Source: Actinopolyspora mortivallis DSM 44261 (GTDB taxonomy: Bacteria; Actinomycetota; Actinomycetes; Mycobacteriales; Pseudonocardiaceae). Taken from it: 64,000 nucleotides of DNA. The stretch lies in the NCBI RefSeq assembly GCF_000384035.1, contig NZ_KB913024.1, forward strand, positions 1,069,655 to 1,133,654, in the 5' to 3' direction. The notes beneath the pieces are model-generated. The model was not told the origin of the DNA and did no database searches. It saw nothing but the letters and a program-made list of their open reading frames with translations. Both the position numbers and the translations under genes were made by a program. Below are positions 16,863 through 27,985 of the stretch, piece by piece. Positions within the stretch are counted from its first letter, which is position 1; every line of letters begins with the position of its first letter.

Positions 16863-17506
16863 TCGCTTCGGTCCGGGGCGAGGTGCTGTCCGTGGGCCTG
16901 GACCACGTCGTGGTCGAGGTGGGAGGCGTCGGCATGGCCGTCCACGCCACCCCCGCGACACTGGGAGGACTGCGACGGGGGGAACAGGCCAGGCTGGCCA
17001 CCTCCCTGGTGGTGCGCGAGGACTCGCTCACCCTCTACGGGTTCGCCGACGCCCAGGCCCGTGACCTGTTCACGCTGTTGCAGACGGCCTCCGGGGTCGG
17101 TCCCCGGCTGGCTCTGGCCGCTCTGGCCGTGCTCGAACCGGACCAACTGCGCACCGCGCTGGCCGAGGGCGACATCGGTGTGCTCACCCGGGTTCCCGGC
17201 ATCGGTCGGAAGAACGCGGAGCGGCTGACCCTGGAACTGCGGGACAAGGTCAACGCGCTGCCCGCCCCGGACGGCGCCGCCGAGTTCGAGGCCTCGGCCG
17301 CCTCCGCCACGGCCGGAGCCACCGCCGGGCCGTCCCCGGCCACGGCACGACTGCGTTCCGAGGTGAGCGAGGCACTGGTCGGGCTCGGTTTCTCGGCCAA
17401 GCAGGCCGAGCAGAGCGTGAACACGGTGTTGGCCGAGGCGGGCGAGCACCCCCCGGACACCTCCACCCTGTTGCGCAGGGCACTGGCCACGCTCGGGCCC
17501 ACCTAG
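16859..17506 (+). CDS. ruvA: Holliday junction branch-migration protein RuvA
   Basis: 215 residues: N-terminal OB fold ([20 protein letters not shown]), tandem helix-hairpin-helix junction-binding motifs ([33 protein letters not shown]) and a C-terminal RuvB-interacting helical domain ([19 protein letters not shown]). It tetramerises on the four-way junction and loads RuvB. Overlaps ruvC by four bases. An alanine/threonine-rich linker separates domains II and III. Confidence 0.97.
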   Translation: MIASVRGEVLSVGLDHVVVEVGGVGMAVHATPATLGGLRRGEQARLATSLVVREDSLTLYGFADAQARDLFTLLQTASGVGPRLALAALAVLEPDQLRTALAEGDIGVLTRVPGIGRKNAERLTLELRDKVNALPAPDGAAEFEASAASATAGATAGPSPATARLRSEVSEALVGLGFSAKQAEQSVNTVLAEAGEHPPDTSTLLRRALATLGPT

Positions 17507-17560
17507 CGCGGTCGCTGCGACACTCGGTGGCAAGGCGGCGACGAGGCTTCGAGGAGTGCC

Positions 17561-18673
17561 ATGCACGAGGACGAGTGGGGCGAGCCCGGGGGAGGAGCCC
17601 CGTCGGAGGAACACCGTGACCGTCACGAGCTGTCCCCGCACCAGGGCAGCGGGGAGCAGGAGATCGAGGCGAGTCTGCGTCCCCGCAAACTCGACGACTT
17701 CGTGGGCCAACCCCGGGTGCGGGAGCAGCTCCAGCTCGTGCTGCACGGCGCGCTCGGGCGGGGGGAACAGCCCGACCACGTGCTGTTCGCGGGACCACCC
17801 GGCCTGGGCAAGACCAGTCTGGCGATGATCCTGGCCTCCGAGCTGTCCGCCTCGATCCGGGTGACCTCGGGCCCGGCGTTGGAACGACCGGGTGACCTGG
17901 CCGCGATGCTGTCCAACCTCACCGCGGGGGACGTGCTGTTCATCGACGAGATCCACCGCATGGCCCGGCCCGCCGAGGAGATGCTCTACCTCGCCATGGA
18001 GGACTACCGGGTGGACGTGGTCGTCGGCAAGGGCCCGGGGGCCACGAGCATCCCACTGGACATAGCCCCCTTCACCCTCGTGGGCGCGACCACACGCTCC
18101 GGTTCGCTCACCGGACCGCTGCGGGACCGTTTCGGGTTCACCGCCCACATGGAGTTCTACGACTCGTCCGAGCTGAGCGAGGTCATCCGCCGGTCGGCCC
18201 GCATCCTCGGGGTGGACCTGCGCGAGGACGGTGCCGAGGAGATCTCCCGCCGCTGTCGGGGCACCCCCCGCATCGCCAACCGGCTGCTGCGCCGCGTCCG
18301 GGACTACGCCGAGGTGCGCTCGGACGGCGCGGTCACCCGGGAGGTGGCCCGTGCGGCCCTGGAGGTCTACGACGTGGACGAGCTGGGTCTGGACCGGCTG
18401 GACCGCGCGGTGCTCGGGGCGCTGGCCCGGTTCTTCAACGGGGGACCGGTGGGGATCTCCACCCTGGCCGTGGCGGTGGGGGAGGAGCAGACCACCATCG
18501 AGGAGGTCTGCGAGCCGTACCTGGTGCGGGTGGGCATGTTGGCCCGCACCCCACGGGGGAGAGTGGCCACAGCCGCCGCCTGGCGTCATCTCGGTCTGGT
18601 TCCACCGGAGAACGCCGTGGGCGCGGGAACCGGTGTCGTCGTCGACACCGAGCCGAGCCTGTTCGAGGAGTGA
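17561..18673 (+). CDS. ruvB: Holliday junction branch-migration helicase RuvB
   Basis: AAA+ motor that pulls DNA arms through the RuvA-bound junction. 370 residues with Walker A GPPGLGKT (78-85), Walker B FIDEIH (DEIH at 129-132), sensor region [17 protein letters not shown], and a C-terminal winged helix. A hydrophilic N-terminal extension of about 35 residues precedes the core [12 protein letters not shown]. It starts 54 bases after ruvA in the same operon. Confidence 0.98.
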   Translation: MHEDEWGEPGGGAPSEEHRDRHELSPHQGSGEQEIEASLRPRKLDDFVGQPRVREQLQLVLHGALGRGEQPDHVLFAGPPGLGKTSLAMILASELSASIRVTSGPALERPGDLAAMLSNLTAGDVLFIDEIHRMARPAEEMLYLAMEDYRVDVVVGKGPGATSIPLDIAPFTLVGATTRSGSLTGPLRDRFGFTAHMEFYDSSELSEVIRRSARILGVDLREDGAEEISRRCRGTPRIANRLLRRVRDYAEVRSDGAVTREVARAALEVYDVDELGLDRLDRAVLGALARFFNGGPVGISTLAVAVGEEQTTIEEVCEPYLVRVGMLARTPRGRVATAAAWRHLGLVPPENAVGAGTGVVVDTEPSLFEE

Positions 18674-18780
18674 GCACGAGCGCGGTCCTCCCGCGAGGGC
18701 AGCCGAGGCTCGCCGGAGTGTTCCGCCTCACGTTTCGTCGCCCGGATCGGCCCTCCAGGCCGTCCCACGAGGACCCCCGA

Positions 18781-18802
18781 AGCTGTGCGCTGGGACACAG
18801 CT
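18781..18802 (+). terminator. Hairpin after the ruv operon
   Basis: AGCTGTG (18781-18787) pairs with CACAGCT (18796-18802) around an eight-base loop, about 110 bases after the ruvB stop and 150 bases before yajC. It is a plausible end of the ruv transcript. The rest of the ruvB-yajC gap shows no coding potential. Confidence 0.35.
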
Positions 18803-18955
18803 CGACTCTCTCCGTGAGACCGGGTTGGCGCGTTTCACCGCAGGTGAGCCTGGCACACTGGGGGAGGCACATTCGAACGAGCCGGACGCCGGTGGTGCAC
18901 GGCCCCGCTGTCGCGGTCGCCGCGCTGTCCGGGACACGTCCGTGGACGGAGCGAG

Positions 18956-19327
18956 ATGGAAGGCCTGATTTTCCCGATTCTGCTCGTCGGAATCGCCGCG
19001 CTGCTGTTCTTCCAGATGCGCAGACAGCGCAAGGTCATGAACGAGCAGCAGAAGCTGCAGAACTCCCTGGAGGTCGGTGACCGGGTCATGACGACCTCGG
19101 GAGTGTTCGGCACCGTCGTGAGGACCCAGGACGACTCCGTCGACCTCGAGATCGCCGACGGAGTGGTCACCACCTGGCTGCGCCAGGCCATCCGCGAGCG
19201 GGTCGAGAGCGGGTCCTCGGAGGACGCCGACGAGGACTCCGAGGACTCCGAACCGGCGGGTGAGCCCGCCGCGGAGAGTTCCGAGGAGCGGGAGACCGCC
19301 GACTCCGAGACCCAGAAGACGGGCTGA
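18956..19327 (+). CDS. yajC: Preprotein translocase subunit YajC
   Basis: Small membrane component that joins SecD and SecF. 123 residues: one N-terminal transmembrane helix (LIFPILLVGIAALLFFQM), the family segment RRQRKVMNEQQKLQNSLEVGDRVMTTSG (recognisable as QRKVMNEQQ and GDRVMTTSG), then a long acidic serine/glutamate-rich tail from about residue 85. ATG 18956 has GGAGCGAG upstream. It lies 392 bases before secD with several hairpins between, unlike compact yajC-secD operons. Confidence 0.95.
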   Translation: MEGLIFPILLVGIAALLFFQMRRQRKVMNEQQKLQNSLEVGDRVMTTSGVFGTVVRTQDDSVDLEIADGVVTTWLRQAIRERVESGSSEDADEDSEDSEPAGEPAAESSEERETADSETQKTG

Positions 19328-19719
19328 GCTCCGTCCGGAGCCGCCGCACCAACGACAGGGCGTGTCCGGGAGACTCCGGTCTCCCGGGGTGCGGGCCCCT
19401 GGACCGGTGGCGGATTCTCGCCACCGGCGTGTTCCGGTGTGCCCGGTGCGAACACGCCGGATTCCGCGCGGGCCGGTGTTCCCGCCCGCCGGAGGCCGTC
19501 GATCACGGTGGCCAATCCGGAGTCGTGCGGATATGTTCCGGTTGGCCCCTCCCTGCGGTGGGGTCCCGAGCGTGACCTGTCAAACTGAACAGTCGAACAG
19601 GGCCGCCGCTCGGTGACCGTGCGCCGCCCCGGGTCGTTCTGCCCGGCGCGGGCCTCGGCGGGCCCTGACACGACTGCTGGACCTTCGGCACCGACCTCGG
19701 ACGAGGAGACAGACCTAAC
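19328..19719 (+). other. yajC-secD intergenic region with three consecutive hairpins
   Basis: Three perfect inverted repeats follow one another: CCGGGAGAC-TCCG-GTCTCCCGG (19366-19387 in outline, arms of nine), CCGGTGGCG/CGCCACCGG (19404-19427, arms of nine) and CGTGTTC/GAACACG (19428-19456, arms of seven). The first may terminate the yajC transcript. The remaining 260 bases show no convincing small gene; I looked for a secretion-arrest leader peptide and found none with a hydrophobic segment. Confidence 0.5.
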
Positions 19720-21426
19720 GTGGCACCTCCACGCGGGCAGATCCGGCCGGCGCGTTACCTGCTGGCCTTCGTGGCGATTCTGCTGGGCATATACAGTCTG
19801 GTGTTCTTCACCGGCGACCGTAAGCCCACCCCGGAGCTGGGAATCGACCTACAGGGTGGTACCCGGGTCACGCTGACGGCCCGCACTCCCAACGGTGAGC
19901 CGCCGAGCGACGAGTCGTTGAAGCAGGCCCGTCAGATCATCGAGCAGCGGGTGAACGGCCTCGGGGTGAGTGGTTCCGAGGTCACCATCGACGGGACGAA
20001 CCTGGTCATCACGGTTCCGGGCAAGGACGGCGAGCAGGCCAAACGCCTCGGGCAGACGGCGAAGCTGAACCTGCGCAAGGTCAACCAGGTCGTTCCCGCC
20101 TCCGTGACCCAGGGCAACATGCCGGGCAGCCAGGGCGGCCAGGGCGAGCAGCAGGGAACCCCCTCCGAGGGCGCGGACGGCGGCGAGGACCAGCAGAACC
20201 CCGCCGACACCACTCCGCAGGCCGCGGCCCAGCAGGAGCCCGCGCAGCAGTCCGAACAGCCCGCCCAGAACGACGGCGGGGACGAACGGAGCAGGGCCGA
20301 ACGCATCCGGCAGGCCAAGGAACTGCGGCAGAGCGAGGACCCCGCCGTGCAGCGGCAGGCCCTGATGACGCTGGACTGCGACGCCCCGGACCCGCTGCGC
20401 GGCAACGCCGACCCGAAGCGCCCGCTGGTCACCTGCGGTGAGGACGGGCAGAACAAGTACATCCTCGACCCGGTACTGATCCAGGGAACCGAGATCAGCG
20501 ACGCGAACGCCGCCCCGCCGGGGCAGCGCAAGACGCAGTGGACCGTGAACCTGGACTTCAAGCCGCAGGGCGGCAAGACCTGGGCGGACTTCACCTCCAA
20601 GAACGTCGGTCAGCAGGTCGCCTTCGTGCTGGACACCCAGGTGGTCTCGGCCCCCTCGATCAACAGCCCGATCGTGGGCGGCCAGACGGAGATCCAGGGG
20701 GACTTCGACCAGGAGCGGGCCGAGAACCTGGCCAACACGCTCAAGTACGGTTCCCTGCCGCTGGCCTTCGACCAGTCCACCGCCGAGACGGTCTCGCCCA
20801 CCCTGGGCATCGCCTCCCTGGAGGCGGCCCTGCTCGCGGGCGGCATCGGACTGATCCTGGTCGCGGTCTACTGCCTGTTCTACTACCGCCTGCTGGGCAT
20901 CCTGACCATCCTCTCGTTGATACTGTCCGGGGCGGTCGTCTACGGCGTGCTCGTGCTGTTCGGGAGGTGGATCGGCTTCACCCTCGACCTTCCGGGCATG
21001 GCCGGTTTCATCATCGCGATCGGCATCACCGCGGACTCGTTCATCGTGTTCTTCGAACGGCTCAAGGACGAGATCCGCGAGGGCAGGACGTTCCGCTCGG
21101 CGGTGCCGCGTTCCTGGGCGCGGGCACGCCGCACCATCCTGTCCGCCGACGCGGTCAGCTTCCTGGCGGCCGGTGTGCTGTACCTGCTCGCGGTCGGCCA
21201 GGTGAAGGGCTTCGCCTTCACGCTCGGGATGTCGACGGTGCTGGACCTGATCGTCGTCTTCCTGGTCACCCACCCGTTGGTGGCCCTGGCATCCCGCAGC
21301 AAGTTCCTCTCCCGTCCCGGTGTCACCGGCCTCGGTGCCGTCCAGCGGATGGGTGAGCGCGCCAGGAGGCAGCGGCAGGGCAACCGGCAGCAGAGTGCCG
21401 CGGGCGGCACTCCGAAGGAGGCGTGA
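19720..21426 (+). CDS. secD: Protein translocase subunit SecD
   Basis: Uses the proton gradient to assist SecYEG export and recover lipids/proteins at the outer face. 568 residues: TM1 (YLLAFVAILLGIYSLVFF), a large extracytoplasmic domain starting at the conserved GIDLQGGTRVTL, and five C-terminal helices including the GITADSFIVFFERLKDEIREG region, whose acidic residues serve proton transport. The extracytoplasmic domain carries a glutamine/glutamate/glycine-rich insertion at about residues 130-190, longer than in Gram-negative SecD but typical of actinobacteria. The GTG start follows GAGGAGACAG. It is separated from secF by three bases. Confidence 0.97.
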   Translation: MAPPRGQIRPARYLLAFVAILLGIYSLVFFTGDRKPTPELGIDLQGGTRVTLTARTPNGEPPSDESLKQARQIIEQRVNGLGVSGSEVTIDGTNLVITVPGKDGEQAKRLGQTAKLNLRKVNQVVPASVTQGNMPGSQGGQGEQQGTPSEGADGGEDQQNPADTTPQAAAQQEPAQQSEQPAQNDGGDERSRAERIRQAKELRQSEDPAVQRQALMTLDCDAPDPLRGNADPKRPLVTCGEDGQNKYILDPVLIQGTEISDANAAPPGQRKTQWTVNLDFKPQGGKTWADFTSKNVGQQVAFVLDTQVVSAPSINSPIVGGQTEIQGDFDQERAENLANTLKYGSLPLAFDQSTAETVSPTLGIASLEAALLAGGIGLILVAVYCLFYYRLLGILTILSLILSGAVVYGVLVLFGRWIGFTLDLPGMAGFIIAIGITADSFIVFFERLKDEIREGRTFRSAVPRSWARARRTILSADAVSFLAAGVLYLLAVGQVKGFAFTLGMSTVLDLIVVFLVTHPLVALASRSKFLSRPGVTGLGAVQRMGERARRQRQGNRQQSAAGGTPKEA

Positions 21427-21429
21427 GGC

Positions 21430-22638
21430 GTGGACACCACCAGGAACAACGGGAACGCCCCCGCCGCGGGCGGCAGGGGAGTGCTGCAACGTCTCTACAC
21501 CGGTACCGGGGCGTTCGACATCGTCGGCAAGCGCAAGTACTGGTACGTGATCCTCGGCCTGCTGATGCTGGTCTCGGCGGCCTCCATCGGGATCAAGGGC
21601 TTTAACCTCAGCATCGAGTTCGAGGGCGGCACCAACATCTCGATGCCCGCCCAGGGAGCCTCCGGGCAGATCAGCACCGAGCAGGCCGAACGGACCGTCC
21701 GGGACACGCTCGGCAACGATCCCTCCTCGGTACAGCTGGTGGGCAGCGGAGCCTCCCAGACGGTGCAGATCAGCACCGAGAAACTCGACGTGGAGGAACT
21801 CGCGGAGGTGAAGTCCGCCCTCTACGAGGACCTGCGCCCGCTCGGGGCGGACGGGCAACCCAGCCCCGAGGCCATCAGTGACAGCGCCGTCAGCGGAACC
21901 TGGGGCGACGAGATCACCAGACAGGCGCTGATCGCGTTGGCGGTGTTCCTCGTGCTGGTGACCGTGTTCCTGGCGTTCTACTTCGAACGCTGGATGGCCG
22001 TGGGGGCGCTGGTCGCGTTGATCCACGACGTGCTCGTCACCGCCGGGATCTACTCGCTGGTCGGCTTCGAGGTCAGCCCGAGCACGGTCATCGGATTGCT
22101 GACCATCCTCGGTTTCTCGCTCTACGACACGGTCGTGGTCTTCGACAAGGTCAAGGAGAACACCTCCGGGCTGTTGAGTGTGACTCGGCGCACCTATCCG
22201 GAGGCGGCGAACCTCGCCGTGAACCAGTCGCTGATGCGTTCGATCAACACCTCGATCATCGCGTTGCTGCCCGTGTTGGGCCTGCTGTTCGTCGGTGCCG
22301 GGTTGCTCGGCGTGGGCGTGCTTCGGGACCTCGCCCTGGTACAGGGAGTCGGCATGCTCGCCGGGGTGCTCTCGTCCATCCTGCTGGCCACCCCGCTGCT
22401 GGTCGACCTGAAGATGCGCGAGTCCGCCTACCGCGCCCACGAACGGAAGGTGTTGCAGCGCAGGCGCCACCGTTCCGGTGAGGACGAGGTCGAGGAGAAC
22501 CCGGCCGGGCGGTCGGACACCTCCCCCGAGTCCGACCGCATGGCGGGCGCCGGGGCCGTGAACGGATCCGGTCGTGCCGCCACGGGGCGGCCCTCCGGCA
22601 AGGCCGAACGGCGCGGGGCCGCCCGCCGGAGGCGCTGA
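21430..22638 (+). CDS. secF: Protein translocase subunit SecF
   Basis: 402 residues: TM1 (YWYVILGLLMLVSAASIGI), extracytoplasmic domain beginning NLSIEFEGGTNI (the family G-G-T signature), then five helices with GFSLYDTVVVFDKVKENT, the conserved proton-path region. A basic, disordered C-terminal tail ends the protein. The GTG at 21430 has GGAGGCGTG just upstream inside the end of secD, so the two are translated together. A strong hairpin follows at 22660. Confidence 0.97.
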   Translation: MDTTRNNGNAPAAGGRGVLQRLYTGTGAFDIVGKRKYWYVILGLLMLVSAASIGIKGFNLSIEFEGGTNISMPAQGASGQISTEQAERTVRDTLGNDPSSVQLVGSGASQTVQISTEKLDVEELAEVKSALYEDLRPLGADGQPSPEAISDSAVSGTWGDEITRQALIALAVFLVLVTVFLAFYFERWMAVGALVALIHDVLVTAGIYSLVGFEVSPSTVIGLLTILGFSLYDTVVVFDKVKENTSGLLSVTRRTYPEAANLAVNQSLMRSINTSIIALLPVLGLLFVGAGLLGVGVLRDLALVQGVGMLAGVLSSILLATPLLVDLKMRESAYRAHERKVLQRRRHRSGEDEVEENPAGRSDTSPESDRMAGAGAVNGSGRAATGRPSGKAERRGAARRRR

Positions 22639-22659
22639 GCGAGCACGCTCTGACCGCGT

Positions 22660-22690
22660 GGCGGCCGGAGTCCGTGGGGCTCCGGCCGCC
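22660..22690 (+). terminator. Terminator after secF
   Basis: Eleven-base perfect arms, GGCGGCCGGAG (22660-22670) and CTCCGGCCGCC (22680-22690), lie 21 bases after the secF stop. The following stretch to 22911 has a TATGCT -10-like hexamer at 22815-22820 that may drive rel. Confidence 0.75.
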
Positions 22691-22911
22691 GCCACACCGG
22701 AGCGGCTTCCCGCCGACCGGTTCCGCCGATCGGCGGCCGGTCGTTCACGGAGCCCGGCGACCGCCCGGCGCGGCACGGGACCGGTGGGGAAGGGTGCCCG
22801 GGGCTGGTGGCGTTATGCTCGATGTCCGGGTCATGCATGGGCACCGCGGGTGTACCGTGAACGGAGAATGGACCCGGGGCGAGTGGATCCTCGAGTACCC
22901 GGGAGCGTGCT

Positions 22912-25221
<2,310 letters not shown>

Positions 25222-25237
25222 ACCGCGCCCACGAGGA

Positions 25238-25270
25238 CGGCGGGACACGGAGGATTCCCGTGTCCCGCCG
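25238..25270. terminator. Bidirectional terminator between rel and the cyclophilin gene
   Basis: Thirteen-base perfect arms (CGGCGGGACACGG at 25238-25250 with CCGTGTCCCGCCG at 25258-25270) sit between the convergent stops. Confidence 0.8.
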
Positions 25271-25280
25271 TTCCCGTGTC

Positions 25281-26144
25281 TCAGGAGGAGATCCGCACGT
25301 CGGTGAAGGTGATCTCCTTGTTCGGTGCTCCGCCGCCCACGGTGGGGAAGGAGTTGTCGTGCCCGGCCCGGGCGACCTCGTCGACCACCTTCAGCCCCTC
25401 GTCGGAGACGGTGCCGAACACCGTGTAGTCCGGGCTCAGCGGTGCCTCGCCGTAGACGAGGAAGAACTGGCTGCCGTTGGTGTTCTTCTTACCCGAGTTG
25501 GCCATGGCCAGGTAGCCACGTCCGTACTCGATGCCGGAGGCGATCTCGTCGTCGAACTGGTAGCCGGGTCCGCCCTTGCCGGTGCCGGTGGGATCGCCAC
25601 ACTGCAGCATCTGCAACCCCTCGGTGGACAGCCGGTGGCAGGGGGAGTCGTCGTAGAAGTCGGCCTCGGCGAGGTGGACGAAGCTGTTGACCGTGCACGG
25701 TGCCAGGGAGCGGTCCAGGGTGACCGGTATGTCGCCGAGGTTCGTCTCGATCGTGGCCTCCAGACTCCCCTTCGCGCTGACCTCCCCGTCCTGCGGGGGC
25801 TCCACCGGTTCGGCCGGTTCCCCGGTGGAGCGGTACTCGCAGGAGACCCGCGCGGGAAGCGGTTCCTGCCGGGAGGGAGCGGGGGCACGCTCACTGGGGA
25901 TGGAGATCTCCGTGTTCTGCGGCCCACTGGTGGGGGAACCGGTTTCCGAGGGCGTTCCCGCCGCGTCGGACCGGCCACCGTCCATCCTGGTCAGGAAGTA
26001 GACCCCCACCACGGCGGCGATCACCACCACGATGGTGGCCGTGACCGCGGCGGTGCGGCGTCTGCGTGCCTGCTCCTCCTGACGGGCGAGCTTGCGTTCG
26101 AGCTTGCTCTTGGCCGCTTGGCGGCGTTCTTCGTTGCTGGACAC
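25281..26144 (-). CDS. Membrane-anchored cyclophilin-type peptidyl-prolyl isomerase
   Basis: 287 residues: a charged helical N terminus (about 1-30, RRQAAKSKLERKLARQEEQ), one transmembrane helix (about 32-51, TAAVTATIVVVIAAVVGVYF), a proline/serine linker, and an external cyclophilin domain from about 118. The active-site signatures are modified but present: a CHRL segment for the catalytic arginine and GSQFFLVYG. It resembles Rv2582 (PpiB), which also sits opposite rel. The GTG at 26144 is chosen because the conserved SSNEERRQ start follows it and the frame upstream to 26399 looks non-coding. Likely role: folding of exported proteins. Confidence 0.9.
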   Translation of the reverse strand: MSSNEERRQAAKSKLERKLARQEEQARRRRTAAVTATIVVVIAAVVGVYFLTRMDGGRSDAAGTPSETGSPTSGPQNTEISIPSERAPAPSRQEPLPARVSCEYRSTGEPAEPVEPPQDGEVSAKGSLEATIETNLGDIPVTLDRSLAPCTVNSFVHLAEADFYDDSPCHRLSTEGLQMLQCGDPTGTGKGGPGYQFDDEIASGIEYGRGYLAMANSGKKNTNGSQFFLVYGEAPLSPDYTVFGTVSDEGLKVVDEVARAGHDNSFPTVGGGAPNKEITFTDVRISS

Positions 26145-26559
26145 CTGTTCCCACTCCGTGCTCGGGGTCGTTCGGTCGAGAAGTCCCCGGTGCGGCGACT
26201 TGCAGGCGGCCGGTGCCGGTGGGTGGGGTGTTCCCACACAGCCGGTGGACCGACCGGGACGTATCCCGGCCGTTGCCCCTCCGCGTGGTTCCGGCCTCGC
26301 GCCCGTGCGAACGACCTTGGGGTCCCTCGCCCGAGGCGTGCACCGGGCGCGTCGGAACCGGATCACCGTCTCCGCGGGGAGGGGACATCCCGGGATCACG
26401 CCTTCGGGCGAGTGTAGAACGGGCCGGTGTGCGAGAACCGTGAGACCGCACGGCTAGGGTGGGAGTACTGGAGTGAGCCGGGTGGCGCGTGGCCGGGGCA
26501 GGCCGTGCGCGGGCTCCCGGTCGCACGCTCGTACCCGAACAGAAGGGGAGAAGCACTCC
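26145..26559. other. Divergent intergenic region, cyclophilin and MBL genes
   Basis: Shared upstream region of two divergent genes. TAGGGT at 26455-26460 could be the -10 of the rightward hydrolase gene, and TACACT on the minus strand (26412-26417) that of the leftward gene. No matching -35 of quality is visible. Nothing else coding or repetitive was recognised. Confidence 0.3.
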
Positions 26560-27243
26560 GTGCTTGTTGTTGGTTTCCCGGTCGGACAGCTCCAGGCGAA
26601 CTGCTATGTGCTGGCTCCGGAGAGGAACGGGCCCTGTGTGGTGGTGGACCCCGGACAGGACGCCGTCGAGGCCGTGCGCAGCCATCTGGACCAGCACGGA
26701 CTCACCCCGGAGGGGGTGCTGCTCACCCACGGGCATTTCGACCACGTCTTCTCGGCGGGGGTGCTGTGCGGTGCCTACGGGATCCCGGCCTGGATCCATT
26801 CCGAGGACGCGTACATGATCGGTGACCCCGGGGCCGCGCTGGGACCCGAGGGACGGCAGCTCTTCGAGGGCGTGTCCGTGACGGTGCCCCACGAACTGCG
26901 TGACCTGCGGGGTGCGACGACCCTCGAGATCGCGGGGATTCGTTTCACGGTGCACCACGCCCCCGGGCACACGGAGGGCTCGGTGCTCTTCGAGACCGCC
27001 ACGGAGGAGGGCGGGCGGCTGCTGCTCACCGGGGACACGTTGTTCGCCGGGGCGATCGGCCGCACCGACCTGCCCGGAGGGGACCACGAGAAGATACTGC
27101 GGACGCTGAGTTCGCGGGTGTTGTCCCTGGACGACGAGACCGCGGTGCTGCCCGGGCACGGGCCCACCACGACCGTCGGACGTGAGCGTGCCGCTAACCC
27201 GTTCCTGCGGGATCTGGGCGTTCCCGGCGGGACGGCGGACTGA
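26560..27243 (+). CDS. MBL-fold hydrolase (glyoxalase II-like)
   Basis: 227-residue metallo-beta-lactamase-fold protein with all metal ligands: H57-G-H59-F-D61-H62 (THGHFDH), H137 (PGHTEGS), D159 (GDTLFAG) and H200 (LPGHG). The GRTDLPGGD segment is common in glyoxalase II/YcbL-type thioester hydrolases. The same position in mycobacteria holds the putative glyoxalase II Rv2581c. The GTG at 26560 has GGGGAG upstream and the conserved VVGFPVGQLQANCYV start follows. In mycobacteria and streptomycetes hisS comes next; here it does not. Confidence 0.92.
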   Translation: MLVVGFPVGQLQANCYVLAPERNGPCVVVDPGQDAVEAVRSHLDQHGLTPEGVLLTHGHFDHVFSAGVLCGAYGIPAWIHSEDAYMIGDPGAALGPEGRQLFEGVSVTVPHELRDLRGATTLEIAGIRFTVHHAPGHTEGSVLFETATEEGGRLLLTGDTLFAGAIGRTDLPGGDHEKILRTLSSRVLSLDDETAVLPGHGPTTTVGRERAANPFLRDLGVPGGTAD

Positions 27244-27263
27244 TACACCTGATCAGGGGAGCG

Positions 27264-27350
27264 ATGAGGACGACGGAGCCGGTCACGGAGCAGTGGTGGG
27301 ACGTGGCCCCGGAGGAGGTTGTCGACCGGGTGCGGGCGGTGCTGGCGTGA
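27264..27350 (+). CDS. Candidate 28-residue leader or small protein
   Basis: ATG 27264 to TGA 27348-27350 encodes a 28-residue peptide beginning MRTTEPVTEQWWDV and ending VDRVRAVLA. AGGGGAG lies just upstream. The stop overlaps the ATG of the following membrane gene (TGATG), the usual sign of translational coupling, and that gene has no ribosome-binding site of its own. Codons end mostly in G or C. It may be a small protein or only a coupling leader; chance is not excluded. Confidence 0.4.
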   Translation: MRTTEPVTEQWWDVAPEEVVDRVRAVLA

Positions 27351-27985
27351 TGAGTGAGCAACGGGTGGTTTCGCTGGATCTGCTCGACCGTGCTGTCGTG
27401 CGCAGGCGCGCGACCAGCGTCGTGGTCGTCGCTGTGGTGGTCGGGGCCGCTGTGGGCGGAATCGTCGGGTTGTTCGCGGGACCTCCGGGGTTTCTGGTCT
27501 CCTTCGCCGTGCTGGCGGTGCCGCTGTCGCTGATGGCGTTCGGGGAGGCCCGCAAGACCTACTGGCTGGACGGCACCCAGGTGGCCGCGCGGGCTTTCGG
27601 GACCCGCAGGGTGGACCTGGCACGGGCCACTCGGCTGGACGTGCTCGTCACCGACGTCCGTGGGGCACGCACGATCAGTCTGCTCGTGGCAGGACCGCCG
27701 AAGAACAAGGCGTTGAACGTGGCCCTGGCGATGTACGCCGGGACCGGGGGTAGGGAACTCGGTGTCTACGAGCTGCGTCGTCTGGCCGACACCTTGGCCG
27801 GCACCGGGGACACGCGGGCACTGGTGTTGTCCGAGCTGCTGGTGGCCCAGCTCAAGTCCGAGGCTCGGGGGGACGGCGCCGCCGATCGTCCACTCCACCG
27901 GCTCGCCGCGCTGGCTCCCTCGGGGAGGTTGGCCCGTCGTTTGTCGAACGAGGACGTGGCCAGGTTCGTGGCGACCCTCGACTGA
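27350..27985 (+). CDS. Membrane protein of unknown function, 211 residues
   Basis: Not recognised as a named family. Two adjacent transmembrane helices near the N terminus (about 20-65; SVVVVAVVVGAAVGGIVGLF and LVSFAVLAVPLSLMAFG) are followed by a cytoplasmic domain with LDGTQVAARAFGTRRVDLARA, reminiscent of small PH-like membrane-associated domains (strand pattern and basic residues), and a helical C terminus. It starts at ATG 27350 inside the stop of a 28-codon frame. It occupies the place where hisS follows the MBL gene in related genomes. Confidence 0.75.
   Translation: MSEQRVVSLDLLDRAVVRRRATSVVVVAVVVGAAVGGIVGLFAGPPGFLVSFAVLAVPLSLMAFGEARKTYWLDGTQVAARAFGTRRVDLARATRLDVLVTDVRGARTISLLVAGPPKNKALNVALAMYAGTGGRELGVYELRRLADTLAGTGDTRALVLSELLVAQLKSEARGDGAADRPLHRLAALAPSGRLARRLSNEDVARFVATLD

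Noticed and set aside
19260-19616. Frame containing RAPG before secD, considered as a secretion-arrest leader
   Set aside because: It starts inside yajC, has no signal or membrane segment, and RAPG is internal rather than at the end; chance in arginine/proline-rich shadow sequence.
19849-22776. 975-codon minus-strand frame
   Set aside because: Antisense to secD and secF, whose protein families are certain; composition is that of a shadow frame.
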